Origin: DASYXW01 sp035934405
GTDB lineage: Bacteria; Acidobacteriota; Terriglobia; UBA7540
Reading direction: 5' to 3'
Length of the DNA stretch: 6,943 nucleotides
Assembly: GCA_035934405.1 (NCBI GenBank)
Contig: DASYXW010000070.1
Span: forward strand, 1 to 6,943
Shown here: piece after piece, positions 1 to 6,084 of the stretch
Layout of the letters: each line of letters opens with the position of its first letter
How positions within the stretch are numbered: the first letter of the stretch is position 1
Translations under genes and position numbers: made by a program
Notes under the pieces: generated by a model
What the model was told of the DNA's origin: nothing
The model's input: the letters and a program-made list of their open reading frames with translations, nothing else
The model's database searches: none

Positions 1-2
1 CA

Positions 3-68
3 GCGGAGTGAAGAATCCCTGCATTTGTCTTGCACACAAGAAAGAAATACCGGGATGCTTCGCTGCGC
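3..68. repeat. Degenerate inverted repeat left of the operon
   Basis: Arms at 3-21 and 50-68 are inverted copies of each other, matching at 15 of 19 positions, with a 28-base A-rich centre. The element resembles the dispersed 'gaagaatccc / gggattcttcgc' repeats that I associate with acidobacterial genomes; that association is from memory. Just after it, the TGA at 75-77 closes the reading frame upstream of the first gene. The first gene therefore cannot start further left than base 78. I see no convincing promoter between this element and the gene, so transcription may enter from outside the window. Confidence 0.5.
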
Positions 69-110
69 TCAGCATGACAGCCTATCGAGTTGAGATCCAT
101 TTTCGACGCC

Positions 111-971
111 ATGTATAGCACGGACAACGACACCCTCGACGCCAGCCTTGACGACTGCCGCGCCCTGGCGCTCCGCATTCGCCGCCATGTGGTCCGCATG
201 ACGCATCGCGCCAAAAGCTCGCATGTGGGCTCGTCGCTTTCCATGGCGGACCTTCTCGCCGTGCTTTACAGCCGCGTGCTTCGCCTCGACCCCTCGCGTC
301 CCGACTGGCCCGACCGCGACCGCTTCATCCTCAGCAAGGGCCACGCCGCCGCCGCCGCTTACGCCGTGCTCGCCGAGCGTGGATTTTTCCCCGTCGCCGC
401 GCTCGATACCTTCTATCAGGATGGCAGCGCCCTCGCCGGACACATCACCCACACCGGCGTCCCCGGCGTCGACGCCTCCACCGGCTCGCTCGGGCACGGC
501 CTGGGACTGGCTTGCGGCATGGCGCTCGCCGCCACGCCAGGCGGGCACGGTCGTGACGCGCGGTCGTATCGAGTCTTCGCGCTCTTGAGTGACGGCGAGT
601 GCGACGAGGGCTCGATTTGGGAAGCGGCGCTCTTTGCCGCCCACGAGGGTCTGGAGAATCTCGTCGCCATCGTGGATTACAACAAGATTCAGAGCTTGGG
701 CCGCGTGGAAGACGTGATGCCCCTCGAACCCTTCGCCGAGAAGTGGCGCGCCTTCGGCTGGGCGGTGCGTGAGATTGACGGGCACGATGTCGCGGCGATT
801 GCCGCAGCGCTTAAAGCGGCGCCCTTCGCCGCCGGGCGCCCAAGCTGCGTGATCGCGCATACCGTCAAGGGCAAAGGCGTGAGTTTTATGGAAGACAAGC
901 TCCTGTGGCACTACCGTCCGCCGGACGAGCAGGAGTTGCGCCTCGCGCTCGCGGAACTGGAGGCGTTGTAG
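111..971 (+). CDS. Transketolase, N-terminal (pyrophosphate-binding) subunit
   Basis: This is the first half of a split transketolase (286 residues), the half that binds the diphosphate and metal of thiamine diphosphate. The enzyme moves two-carbon ketol units between sugar phosphates in the cytoplasm. Visible landmarks are SSHVG at 36-40 (the SGHPG-type active-site loop), LSKGHA at 74-79, TGSLGHGLG at 124-132, and the cofactor motif SDGECDEG at 160-167 with W170-E171, ending at N191. KGKGVSFMED follows at 253-262, with H250 just before it. The cofactor motif begins SDGE rather than GDGE. I chose ATG 111. TTG 90 would add seven residues and has no better ribosome binding site, and a stop at 75-77 blocks anything longer. 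No clear Shine-Dalgarno is visible. The TAG stop lies inside a GTAGCGC repeat. The C-terminal partner is 67 bases downstream, so the two should form one enzyme. Confidence 0.93.
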   Translation: MYSTDNDTLDASLDDCRALALRIRRHVVRMTHRAKSSHVGSSLSMADLLAVLYSRVLRLDPSRPDWPDRDRFILSKGHAAAAAYAVLAERGFFPVAALDTFYQDGSALAGHITHTGVPGVDASTGSLGHGLGLACGMALAATPGGHGRDARSYRVFALLSDGECDEGSIWEAALFAAHEGLENLVAIVDYNKIQSLGRVEDVMPLEPFAEKWRAFGWAVREIDGHDVAAIAAALKAAPFAAGRPSCVIAHTVKGKGVSFMEDKLLWHYRPPDEQELRLALAELEAL

Positions 972-1016
972 CGCGGGTCTGCGACCCGCGACCCGCGGCT
1001 CATAGAGCCGCGCTAC
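968..1016. repeat. GTAGCGC-bracketed double-hairpin element, copy 1
   Basis: Outer arms GTAGCGC (968-974) and GCGCTAC (1010-1016) enclose two perfect 8-bp hairpins. One is 972-979 with 983-990 (loop TGC); the other is 994-1001 with 1005-1012 (loop ATA). The element overlaps the end of the upstream gene and provides its TAG stop (969-971). A sister element of similar size and outer arms sits at 2008-2055. It could be a REP-like mobile palindrome and might stabilise or attenuate the operon mRNA. There is no T-run, so it is not a classic terminator. Confidence 0.75.
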
Positions 1017-1024
1017 AGCGAGCT

Positions 1025-1029
1025 GAAGG
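1025..1029 (+). promoter_or_regulatory. Ribosome binding site GAAGG
   Basis: GAAGG lies nine bases before ATG 1039 and fixes the start of the transketolase C-terminal gene. It sits just outside the preceding repeat element and remains unpaired in the predicted hairpins. Confidence 0.6.
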
Positions 1030-1038
1030 CGTAACCGT

Positions 1039-2001
1039 ATGAGACCCGCATTCATTCGTACTCTCGTCGAACTGGCCGATTCCGACCCGCGCATCAACCT
1101 GGTGGTGGGCGACCTCGGCTTCGGCGTGGTGGAGCCGTTCGCGGCGAAGTTTCCCAGCCGCTTCGTCAACGCCGGCGTGGCCGAGCAGAACATGACCACG
1201 CTTGCCGCCGGAATGGCTTTGTGCGGCAAAGTGGTCTTTACCTATTCCATCGCCAACTTCCCCACGCTGCGCTGCCTCGAACAGATTCGCAACGACGTTT
1301 GCTACCACCGTGCCGCGGTAAAGATCGTCAGCGTGGGCGGCGGACTCGGTTACGGCGCGCTCGGCGTCAGCCACCACGCCACCGAGGATCTTGCCGTGCT
1401 TCGCGCCCTGCCCAACCTGACCGTCGTCGCGCCCGGCGATCCGCTCGAAGCCGAGCTTGCCACGCGCGCGATTGTGGACGCCCCCGGACCCTGCTACCTG
1501 CGCCTCGGCAAGTCGGGCGAGCCGCGCGTGCATCCCGCGCGCGCCGCGCTTGACTTTCGGCTCGGCAAGGCCCTGACGGTGCTCGACGGCCATGACCTCA
1601 CGCTGATTGCAACCGGCACCATGCTGGCCACGGCTGTCCAGGTGGCGGAGCGGCTCGCGGGCGACGGCATCCAGGCGCGCGTGCTGAGCATGCACACCGT
1701 CAAACCGCTCGACACTGAGGCCGTGCTCGCCGCGGCGCGCGAGACGGCTGCCGTGGTCACGCTCGAAGAGCACAGCATCATCGGCGGACTCGGAAGCGCG
1801 GTGGCGGAGGTGCTGGCCGAATCGGATGGCGCGCGTGTTCCCTTCAAGCGTCTGGGAGTTCCACCGTCGTTCACCTCACTCGTCGGCAGCCAGGAGTATC
1901 TGAAAGCCGCCTATGGACTGTCGATCGAGGGCGTTTTGAATTCGTTGCGCGAATCCATCTGGCCGCGGCTCGGCCAGCGCGCCTTCGCCGCCGCCCTGTA
2001 A
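1039..2001 (+). CDS. Transketolase, C-terminal (pyrimidine-binding) subunit
   Basis: This is the second half of the split transketolase (320 residues), comprising the pyrimidine-binding domain and the C-terminal transketolase domain. The catalytic glutamate that activates thiamine diphosphate is E49 in NAGVAEQNM (44-52). The stretch VSHHATEDLAVLRALPN (110-126) matches the transketolase region in which a histidine pair precedes the conserved E-D. The C-terminal domain begins near residue 175 and contains VVTLEEHSIIGGLGSAV (239-255), typical of this family. It has good similarity to the 1-deoxyxylulose-5-phosphate synthase/transketolase superfamily. It lacks the first domain, which the upstream gene supplies. 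Split transketolases are common in archaea and also occur in bacterial sugar and antibiotic clusters. The last few residues (RAFAAAL) are low in information. A repeat element follows seven bases after the stop. Confidence 0.93.
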   Translation: MRPAFIRTLVELADSDPRINLVVGDLGFGVVEPFAAKFPSRFVNAGVAEQNMTTLAAGMALCGKVVFTYSIANFPTLRCLEQIRNDVCYHRAAVKIVSVGGGLGYGALGVSHHATEDLAVLRALPNLTVVAPGDPLEAELATRAIVDAPGPCYLRLGKSGEPRVHPARAALDFRLGKALTVLDGHDLTLIATGTMLATAVQVAERLAGDGIQARVLSMHTVKPLDTEAVLAAARETAAVVTLEEHSIIGGLGSAVAEVLAESDGARVPFKRLGVPPSFTSLVGSQEYLKAAYGLSIEGVLNSLRESIWPRLGQRAFAAAL

Positions 2002-2007
2002 ACCGGC

Positions 2008-2055
2008 GTAGCGCCGGCATCTTGCCGGCCAATGCCACCGCCACGGCGGCGCTAC
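2008..2055. repeat. GTAGCGC-bracketed double-hairpin element, copy 2
   Basis: Outer arms GTAGCGCC (2008-2015) and GGCGCTAC (2048-2055) are perfect inverted repeats of 8 bp. Inside are a GCCGGC hairpin (2013-2018 with 2024-2029, loop ATCTT) and a short CCGCC/GGCGG hairpin (2038-2042 with 2045-2049). Size and layout match the element at 968-1016, but the inner stems have different sequences, so the structure is kept while the sequence is not. It fills most of the spacer before the aminotransferase gene. Confidence 0.75.
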
Positions 2056-2059
2056 ATTC

Positions 2060-2064
2060 GGGAG
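2060..2064 (+). promoter_or_regulatory. Ribosome binding site GGGAG
   Basis: GGGAG lies seven bases before ATG 2072 and decides the aminotransferase start. It begins five bases after the end of the repeat element. Confidence 0.65.
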
Positions 2065-2071
2065 ATTCAAC

Positions 2072-3214
2072 ATGACTTGGAAGGTTCCTTTCGTCGATCC
2101 GCAAACGCATTACCGCAATCTGAAGCCGGAAATTGACGCCGCCATCACTGACTGCCTCACCCACGGCGACCTCATTGCGCGGCAGCAGTTGCGCGACTTC
2201 GAGCAGCACCTGGCGGATTTTGTGGGCGTCAAGTACGCCGTGGGCGTGAACAGTGGTTACCACGCTCTGCGCTTCGCGCTCGAGGCTGCGGGCGTGGGAC
2301 CGGGCGACGAGGTCATCACCGTGGGACACACTTTCGTCGCCACCGTCTCCGCCATCGTCCACTGCGGCGCCAAACCGGTGCTGGTGGAAGTCGGCGGCGA
2401 CTTCAACATGGACTGCGAAGCCGCCGAGCGCGCCATCACCCCGCGCACCAAGGTCCTGCTGCCCGTGCATCTCAACGGACGCGTCTGCCGTATGGATCGT
2501 CTGTGCGACGTCGCGCGCCGCCACCATCTTGCCATCGTGGAGGACGCCTGCCAGTCGCTCGGCGGATACCACGGCAAAAAGATGGCCGGCAGTTTCGGGC
2601 TCGCCGGCTGCTGGAGCTTCTATCCCTTCAAGATTCTGGGCGGGTTCGGCGACGGCGGCGCCATTACCACGAACGACGCCGAGGTCGCGCGCCTGGCGAT
2701 ACTGCTGCGCTACAACGGCGAAGACCGCGAGACGGGCGAATACCACTGCCACGGCCAGACGGCCCTGCTCGACAACGTCCAGGCTGCGGTGCTTGATGTC
2801 AAGCTGCGCTACCTGCCGGATTGGATCGAGCATCGCCGCCGCACGGCGCGCCTCTATCACGACGGCCTCGCCGGGATTCCTAACCTCACGCTCCCGCCCT
2901 TCGACGGTGACGGCCACTTTGACGTGTTCCAGAACTACGTTGTCCGCACGCCGCAGCGCGACGCCCTGCGCCGGCATCTGGCCGGCGACGGCATCGAGAC
3001 GCTGGTGAGCTGGCCGAAACCCATGTGGCATCACCCCGGCCTCGGCCTCGAAGATCCGCGCCTCGCGGGAACCGAGAGCGTCTGCCGCGAGGTCCTCTCG
3101 CTCCCCATGAGCGCTGAGACGACCCCTGCGCAGGTGGAGACGGTGGTGCGCAGCGTTCAGGAGTTCTTTGCGGAGCGCGGCGCCGCGCGGCACGCTGTAG
3201 GGGCGGGTTCTTAA
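2072..3214 (+). CDS. DegT/DnrJ/EryC1/StrS family PLP-dependent sugar aminotransferase
   Basis: The 380-residue fold-type I aminotransferase is of normal family length. It transfers an amino group, usually from glutamate, to a keto sugar, typically a nucleotide-linked one, in the cytoplasm. Visible features are the N-terminal VPFVDPQTHY (5-14); the PLP phosphate-binding region NSGYHALRFAL (60-70); the PLP-ring aspartate D158 in IVEDACQSLGG; and the Schiff-base lysine K187 in SFYPFKILGGFGDGGA (182-197). The residue after that lysine is I, where many relatives have N. HLNGRVCRMD (133-142) replaces the more common aromatic-G-x-x-x-x-M-D stretch. Together these suggest a less common subgroup, and the substrate is not predictable. 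The last residues (AVGAGS) run into a small hairpin at 3201-3221 and may be repeat-derived. Neighbours point to amino-sugar synthesis for a surface glycan. Confidence 0.93.
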   Translation: MTWKVPFVDPQTHYRNLKPEIDAAITDCLTHGDLIARQQLRDFEQHLADFVGVKYAVGVNSGYHALRFALEAAGVGPGDEVITVGHTFVATVSAIVHCGAKPVLVEVGGDFNMDCEAAERAITPRTKVLLPVHLNGRVCRMDRLCDVARRHHLAIVEDACQSLGGYHGKKMAGSFGLAGCWSFYPFKILGGFGDGGAITTNDAEVARLAILLRYNGEDRETGEYHCHGQTALLDNVQAAVLDVKLRYLPDWIEHRRRTARLYHDGLAGIPNLTLPPFDGDGHFDVFQNYVVRTPQRDALRRHLAGDGIETLVSWPKPMWHHPGLGLEDPRLAGTESVCREVLSLPMSAETTPAQVETVVRSVQEFFAERGAARHAVGAGS

Positions 3215-3221
3215 CCGGCCC
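3201..3221. repeat. Small hairpin over the aminotransferase stop codon
   Basis: GGGCGGGTT (3201-3209) and AACCGGCCC (3213-3221) pair at 8 of 9 positions around a CTT loop. The TAA stop (3212-3214) lies in the loop and arm. The preceding GTAGGGGCGGG string looks like part of another dispersed palindrome. There is no T-run, so I do not call it a terminator. Confidence 0.45.
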
Positions 3222-3249
3222 GGACTCTGCCGAAAAACGTCATCTGCCC

Positions 3250-5238
3250 ATGAACACGATTCTTCACTACGACCCCTACTCCCGCCTCAACCAACGCCTG
3301 GTGGACGCGCTTGGGGCGGGCCTCGCCTTCCTGCTCGCCTATCAGATGCGTTTCGAAGGACGCATTCCGCCCGCCAGCGCCCAGCAGATGTGGCTCTTCC
3401 TGGGCGCCGTCATGCTGGGGCAGGTTCTCGTCACCTCGCTGCTCGGCAATTACCGCCTCGTGTGGCGTTACTTCAGCCTGAACGACGCCCTGTTGATTGC
3501 GCGCGGTTACACGCTGTTTTCCCTTCTGCTGCTCTTGGTGTTTATTGCCGTGCCGGACCGCCTCGTGCTTTTCCGGATTCCGCGCAGCATCATTGCCATC
3601 CAGTCGCTTCTGGCGATGGAGCTCGCCCTCGGCGCGCGCGCCTTGCGGCGGCTTCTTCACGAGCGCTGGCGCATCGTCGCGTCCGGTGACGCGCCGCCGG
3701 AAAAGGCCGGCAGGATTTTGCTGGTGGGCGCCGGACACGCCGGCACGATGGTGGCCCGGGAGCTTGCGCTCCGTCCCGGCGTCGAGGTGGCGGGCTTCTT
3801 GGATGACGACCCCAAAAAGCGCGGCGCCGTGATCGGCGGCCTGCCGGTGCTCGGCCCCCTCAGTTCGCTCGCGGCCGTTGTCCGGGAGCGCGGCTGCGAG
3901 GAGGTCGTCATCTGCATCGCGCGCGCCTCGCGCGACACCCTGAAGCGCATCTGGGCGCTGGCCGAGCCGCTGCCGGTGCGCACGCGGATCGTCCCCACGG
4001 TGGAAGAGATCCTCTCCGGCAGGCGGAACATCGCCGCTTTCCGCGACGTGGAGCTTTCTGATTTGTTGCACCGCTCGCCCGTCGAGCTTCGTTCCGGCCG
4101 GGCGGAGCTGGTCGCGGCGTACCGCGAACGGCGGATCCTCGTCACCGGCGCGGGCGGTTCCATCGGCTCCGAACTGGCGCGCCAGTTGTTCACGCTCGGC
4201 CCCTCCGAGCTCATCTTGCTCGATAAAGACGAGAACGGATTGCACGAAACCTGCCTCAGCCTCCCCTCCCAGCCGCTGGCGCCGGACTCCGGTGGGCCAA
4301 CCGTGCATCCCGTCGTGCAGGACATCCGTTTCCCCGAGCGCCTGGAAGCCGTGTTCCGCCGCTTCCGCCCGGAGGTGGTGTTTCACGCCGCCGCCCACAA
4401 GCACGTGCACTTGATGGAGGTGAACCCCTGCGAGGCGATCCTGAACAACGTGGTGGGCACGCGCAACGTGGTGGAATCGTCGCTCTCGACGCGCGTCGCG
4501 CGCTTCGTCCTCATCTCCACCGACAAAGCCGTCAAGCCCACCTGCATCATGGGCGCCAGCAAGCGTCTCTGCGAGATGCTGGCCCAGGCGGCCGCCCGCT
4601 CGAATGGCCACGGACGCTATTGCGCCGTGCGCTTCGGCAACGTCATCGGCAGCCGCGGCAGCGTGGTGCCCATCTTCCGGCAGCAGATCCTCGCCGGCCA
4701 GGCCGTCACCCTCACCCATCCTGACGCCGAACGCTACCTCATGACGATTCCCGAAGCCGTCACCCTGCTCATCGAGGCCGGAACCCTCGGTGAACGCGGC
4801 GAAATCTTCGTGCTCGAAATGGGCCAGCCCATTCGCATCCGCGACCTCGCCGTGGAGCTGATTGAGCACTCCGGCCTGCGTCCCGGCCACGACATCCCGA
4901 TTCGCGTCACCTCGCTTGCGGGCGGCGAAAAGTTGAGCGAGGAGCTGGTGGACTCCGCCACCGAGACCTTGCGGCCCACCGCGCACGCCCACATCGGCGT
5001 GATCGAGTCGGCGCCCTTTGGTATGGAGATTTTCCGCCGCCGGCTGGAATCCCTGGAAGCCGCGGCGCGCCGCGACTCCGCCGGGGACGTCATTCGCCTG
5101 CTCGAGGAGTTTGACTTCGGCTTCCACCCCACCCGCCCACAGCCGCCCACGGCGGCCGAAGAAAGGGTCCTGCGGCAGGCCGCATCCGCGCGCGGCGCTC
5201 TGGCTCGATGGCTGCCCTTGCCGGGAGGAAGTTCGTAG
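3250..5238 (+). CDS. Membrane-anchored UDP-sugar 4,6-dehydratase/epimerase (WbpM/PglF/CapD type)
   Basis: The 662-residue polysaccharide-biosynthesis dehydratase is close in length to the WbpM/PglF class. Such enzymes convert UDP-GlcNAc (or a relative) to UDP-4-keto-6-deoxy sugar, the branch point to diamino sugars. Four likely membrane segments lie at about 16-33, 44-66, 79-101 and 107-127. A first Rossmann domain follows with GAGHAG (160-165) and FLDDDP (183-188). The catalytic short-chain dehydrogenase domain begins at TGAGGSIGSEL (299-309). It contains AAHKHV (381-386), STDKAV (423-428), MGASKR (434-439) and RFGNVIGSRGSVVPIF (461-476). Met434 takes the place of the usual catalytic Tyr, as is known for the large dehydratases (S-M-K triad), with K438. 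The usual TNVMG reads TCIMG here. ATG 3250 is 35 bases after the aminotransferase stop and has no obvious Shine-Dalgarno. The TAG stop again falls in a GTAGCGC string. Confidence 0.93.
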   Translation: MNTILHYDPYSRLNQRLVDALGAGLAFLLAYQMRFEGRIPPASAQQMWLFLGAVMLGQVLVTSLLGNYRLVWRYFSLNDALLIARGYTLFSLLLLLVFIAVPDRLVLFRIPRSIIAIQSLLAMELALGARALRRLLHERWRIVASGDAPPEKAGRILLVGAGHAGTMVARELALRPGVEVAGFLDDDPKKRGAVIGGLPVLGPLSSLAAVVRERGCEEVVICIARASRDTLKRIWALAEPLPVRTRIVPTVEEILSGRRNIAAFRDVELSDLLHRSPVELRSGRAELVAAYRERRILVTGAGGSIGSELARQLFTLGPSELILLDKDENGLHETCLSLPSQPLAPDSGGPTVHPVVQDIRFPERLEAVFRRFRPEVVFHAAAHKHVHLMEVNPCEAILNNVVGTRNVVESSLSTRVARFVLISTDKAVKPTCIMGASKRLCEMLAQAAARSNGHGRYCAVRFGNVIGSRGSVVPIFRQQILAGQAVTLTHPDAERYLMTIPEAVTLLIEAGTLGERGEIFVLEMGQPIRIRDLAVELIEHSGLRPGHDIPIRVTSLAGGEKLSEELVDSATETLRPTAHAHIGVIESAPFGMEIFRRRLESLEAAARRDSAGDVIRLLEEFDFGFHPTRPQPPTAAEERVLRQAASARGALARWLPLPGGSS

Positions 5239-5277
5239 CGCGCCGTGCCGCGTTCTGGAATCTGTAATCTTGAATCT

Positions 5278-5370
5278 GTGGGTGGCGCAGACATCGTATT
5301 GTGATGTCTGCGTATCCCTCACCCGAGGTCTCAGCCGCAGACATGCTGAGAGGCGCACGTCTGCGCCGCC
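5278..5370. repeat. 93-base composite palindromic repeat, copy 1
   Basis: This unit and 5430-5522 are 93 bases each and differ at only three positions. The unit starts with a GTGGGTGGCGCAGAC head and ends with an inverted head (GTCTGCGCC). It contains a perfect 10-bp hairpin, CGCAGACATC (5286-5295) with GATGTCTGCG (5303-5312). Nested CTCAGC/GCTGAG arms around a second CGCAGAC give alternative pairings. The design resembles a REP pair (BIME) rather than a coding sequence. No transposase is present in the window. The stretch 5239-5277 holds only a short AATCTGT-type direct repeat and no gene. Confidence 0.85.
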
Positions 5371-5429
5371 AGCTCTCTCGCCGGCAGACACACATCACCC
5401 TCTGCCGCGCCGGGTCAAGTCGGATACCC

Positions 5430-5525
5430 GTGGGTGGCGCAGACATCGTATTGTGATGTCTGCGTATCCCTCACTCGAGGTCTCAGCCGCAGACAGGCTG
5501 AGAGGCGCACGTCTGCGCCACCCGC
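5430..5525. repeat. 93-base composite palindromic repeat, copy 2
   Basis: This is the second copy of the unit at 5278-5370. It has terminal inverted repeats at 5430-5444 and 5511-5525 (15 bases, one mismatch) and the same internal hairpin at 5438-5447 with 5455-5464. Its right end is 11 bases from the stop codon of the small - strand gene at 5537-5746. The 59 bases between the two copies (5371-5429) show no gene. Confidence 0.85.
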
Positions 5526-5536
5526 GGGTCTGCCTC

Positions 5537-5746
5537 TCAGAACGCCGTAAAACGGTGTATGTGTCCGACGGTGGTGCAGCCGCTAAAGCCGCCCTCGTCG
5601 TAGCAATAGATGATGTCGCCCCATTGCGTAACCCAAATGCCTTGCGGCTGCACCCCTCCGGTTTCCGCTTGGGTTCTCGAGGTGGGAACGTAGTTTTCCC
5701 TTATTTTGCCGAGCGAAGCTTCGGCGGTGAATCCTGGTGCGCTCAT
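5537..5746 (-). CDS. Small conserved-leader protein 1 (69 residues), function unknown
   Basis: I do not recognise a named family. The start is ATG at 5744-5746, preceded by AAAGGAG with 7-base spacing. The frame is open further upstream, but that extension translates repeat sequence and is not used. The N-terminus MSAPGFTAEASLGK matches those of the small genes at 6085-6480 and 6647-6883. A second shared motif, GGVQPQGI, lies at 30-37. The rest is short, aromatic-rich (W38, W42, Y47, Y49) and has two cysteines, C48 and C57. There is no Sec signal peptide or membrane segment. Leader conservation with a variable C-terminus is what one expects of a precursor peptide or a targeting tag, but no modifying enzyme or transporter is nearby. 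GC content is visibly lower than in the operon to the left. Repeats flank it on both sides. Confidence 0.72.
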   Translation of the reverse strand: MSAPGFTAEASLGKIRENYVPTSRTQAETGGVQPQGIWVTQWGDIIYCYDEGGFSGCTTVGHIHRFTAF

Positions 5747-5753
5747 CTTCTTT

Positions 5754-5760
5754 CTCCTTT
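5754..5760 (-). promoter_or_regulatory. Ribosome binding site AAAGGAG for small gene 1
   Basis: On the - strand AAAGGAG lies seven bases before ATG 5746. It selects this start over upstream codons in the same frame that fall in repeat sequence. Confidence 0.75.
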
Positions 5761-5798
5761 CGGTCTGATGTATGGTCTCAAGACTATCTCCCGAACGG

Positions 5799-5836
5799 GC
5801 GGGTGGCGCAGACGTGCGCGTTTCAGCATGTCTGCG
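5799..5836. repeat. GGTGGCGCAGAC palindromic repeat unit
   Basis: The head GCGGGTGGCGCAGAC is followed by a hairpin with 11-base arms, 5807-5817 and 5826-5836, and an 8-base loop. One G-T position would be a wobble pair in RNA. It lies about 50 bases upstream of small gene 1. Confidence 0.8.
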
Positions 5837-5860
5837 ACCGGGGCCCCGGCTGGCGAATCC

Positions 5861-5880
5861 GTCTGGTGGCGCAGACGCGC
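5861..5880. repeat. Partial GGTGGCGCAGAC repeat head
   Basis: The head TGGTGGCGCAGAC is present without its right arm. Instead GTCTG (5861-5865) can pair with CAGAC (5872-5876). It looks like a truncated unit immediately before the tandem pair. Confidence 0.55.
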
Positions 5881-5883
5881 GCG

Positions 5884-5981
5884 GCGGGTGGCGCAGACAT
5901 GCGTCTCTCAGCATGTCTGCGGTTAGGGCCTCGCGGGTGGCGCAGACATGCGTCTCTCAGCATGTCTGCGGTTGGGGCTTC
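5884..5981. repeat. Tandem pair of 49-base palindromic repeat units
   Basis: The two head-to-tail units, 5884-5932 and 5933-5981, differ at two positions. Each carries a perfect 11-bp hairpin with an 8-base loop GTCTCTCA: 5892-5902 with 5911-5921, and 5941-5951 with 5960-5970. Translation of this stretch gives only repetitive, uninformative peptides. The gene-free region 5747-6084 consists almost entirely of this repeat family. Confidence 0.88.
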
Positions 5982-5988
5982 GGCTTAG

Positions 5989-6039
5989 GGAATTCGCAGA
6001 CATCACAAAACGATGTCTGCGCCACCCGGCGAGAATTCC
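5989..6039. repeat. Inverted-orientation repeat unit bounded by GGAATTC/GAATTCC
   Basis: A perfect 10-bp hairpin (5995-6004 with 6012-6021) is followed by the inverted head GCGCCACCCGG. It has the same stem as the hairpin at 5286-5312. The unit is enclosed by GGAATTC (5989-5995) and GAATTCC (6033-6039). Confidence 0.75.
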
Positions 6040-6053
6040 TTCAGGAGGAAAGA

Positions 6054-6070
6054 ATGCATGCGCCGCCCGC
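6054..6070. repeat. Degenerate inverted repeat head 3' of small gene 2
   Basis: GCATGCGCCGCCCGC (6056-6070) matches the inverted heads at 5511-5525 and 6623-6637 with a few changes. It ends 14 bases from the small gene 2 stop codon, the same arrangement as for the other two small genes. Next to it is a 13-base palindrome, CGAACCCGGTTCG (6070-6082). Confidence 0.5.
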
Positions 6071-6084
6071 GAACCCGGTTCGTG

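Noticed and set aside
69..1773. Long - strand open frames opposite the transketolase genes
   Set aside because: Both transketolase halves on the + strand are unambiguous. The antisense products lack motifs.
1871..3193. 440-codon open frame on the - strand opposite the aminotransferase
   Set aside because: It is antisense to a gene with all PLP-enzyme motifs. Its composition is typical of GC-rich shadows and it has no supporting start signal.
5286..5312. Intrinsic terminator after the dehydratase gene
   Set aside because: The hairpin is strong but is followed by no T-run, and it is one of many identical repeat stems.
3211..5391. 726-codon open frame on the - strand opposite the dehydratase gene
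   Set aside because: It is a shadow frame produced by high GC at codon positions. The + strand frame has clear catalytic motifs, and the antisense translation has no recognisable domain.
5761..5800. Promoter for small gene 1 on the - strand (TTGAGA-like box)
   Set aside because: There is no acceptable -10 box at the right distance, so I cannot support a promoter.
5921..5976. GTTAGGG/GTTGGGG strings as possible integron attC sites
   Set aside because: They do not match GTTRRRY, no paired complementary core was found, and no integrase is in the window.
5884..5981. Possible CRISPR array
   Set aside because: There are only two tandem units, with no unique spacers of regular length. The units are self-complementary hairpins in mixed orientation and no cas genes are present.
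5018..5988. Several overlapping open frames across the repeat region
   Set aside because: Their translations simply repeat the palindrome (SLSMSA- or MRLSACL-like strings) and have no independent coding evidence.
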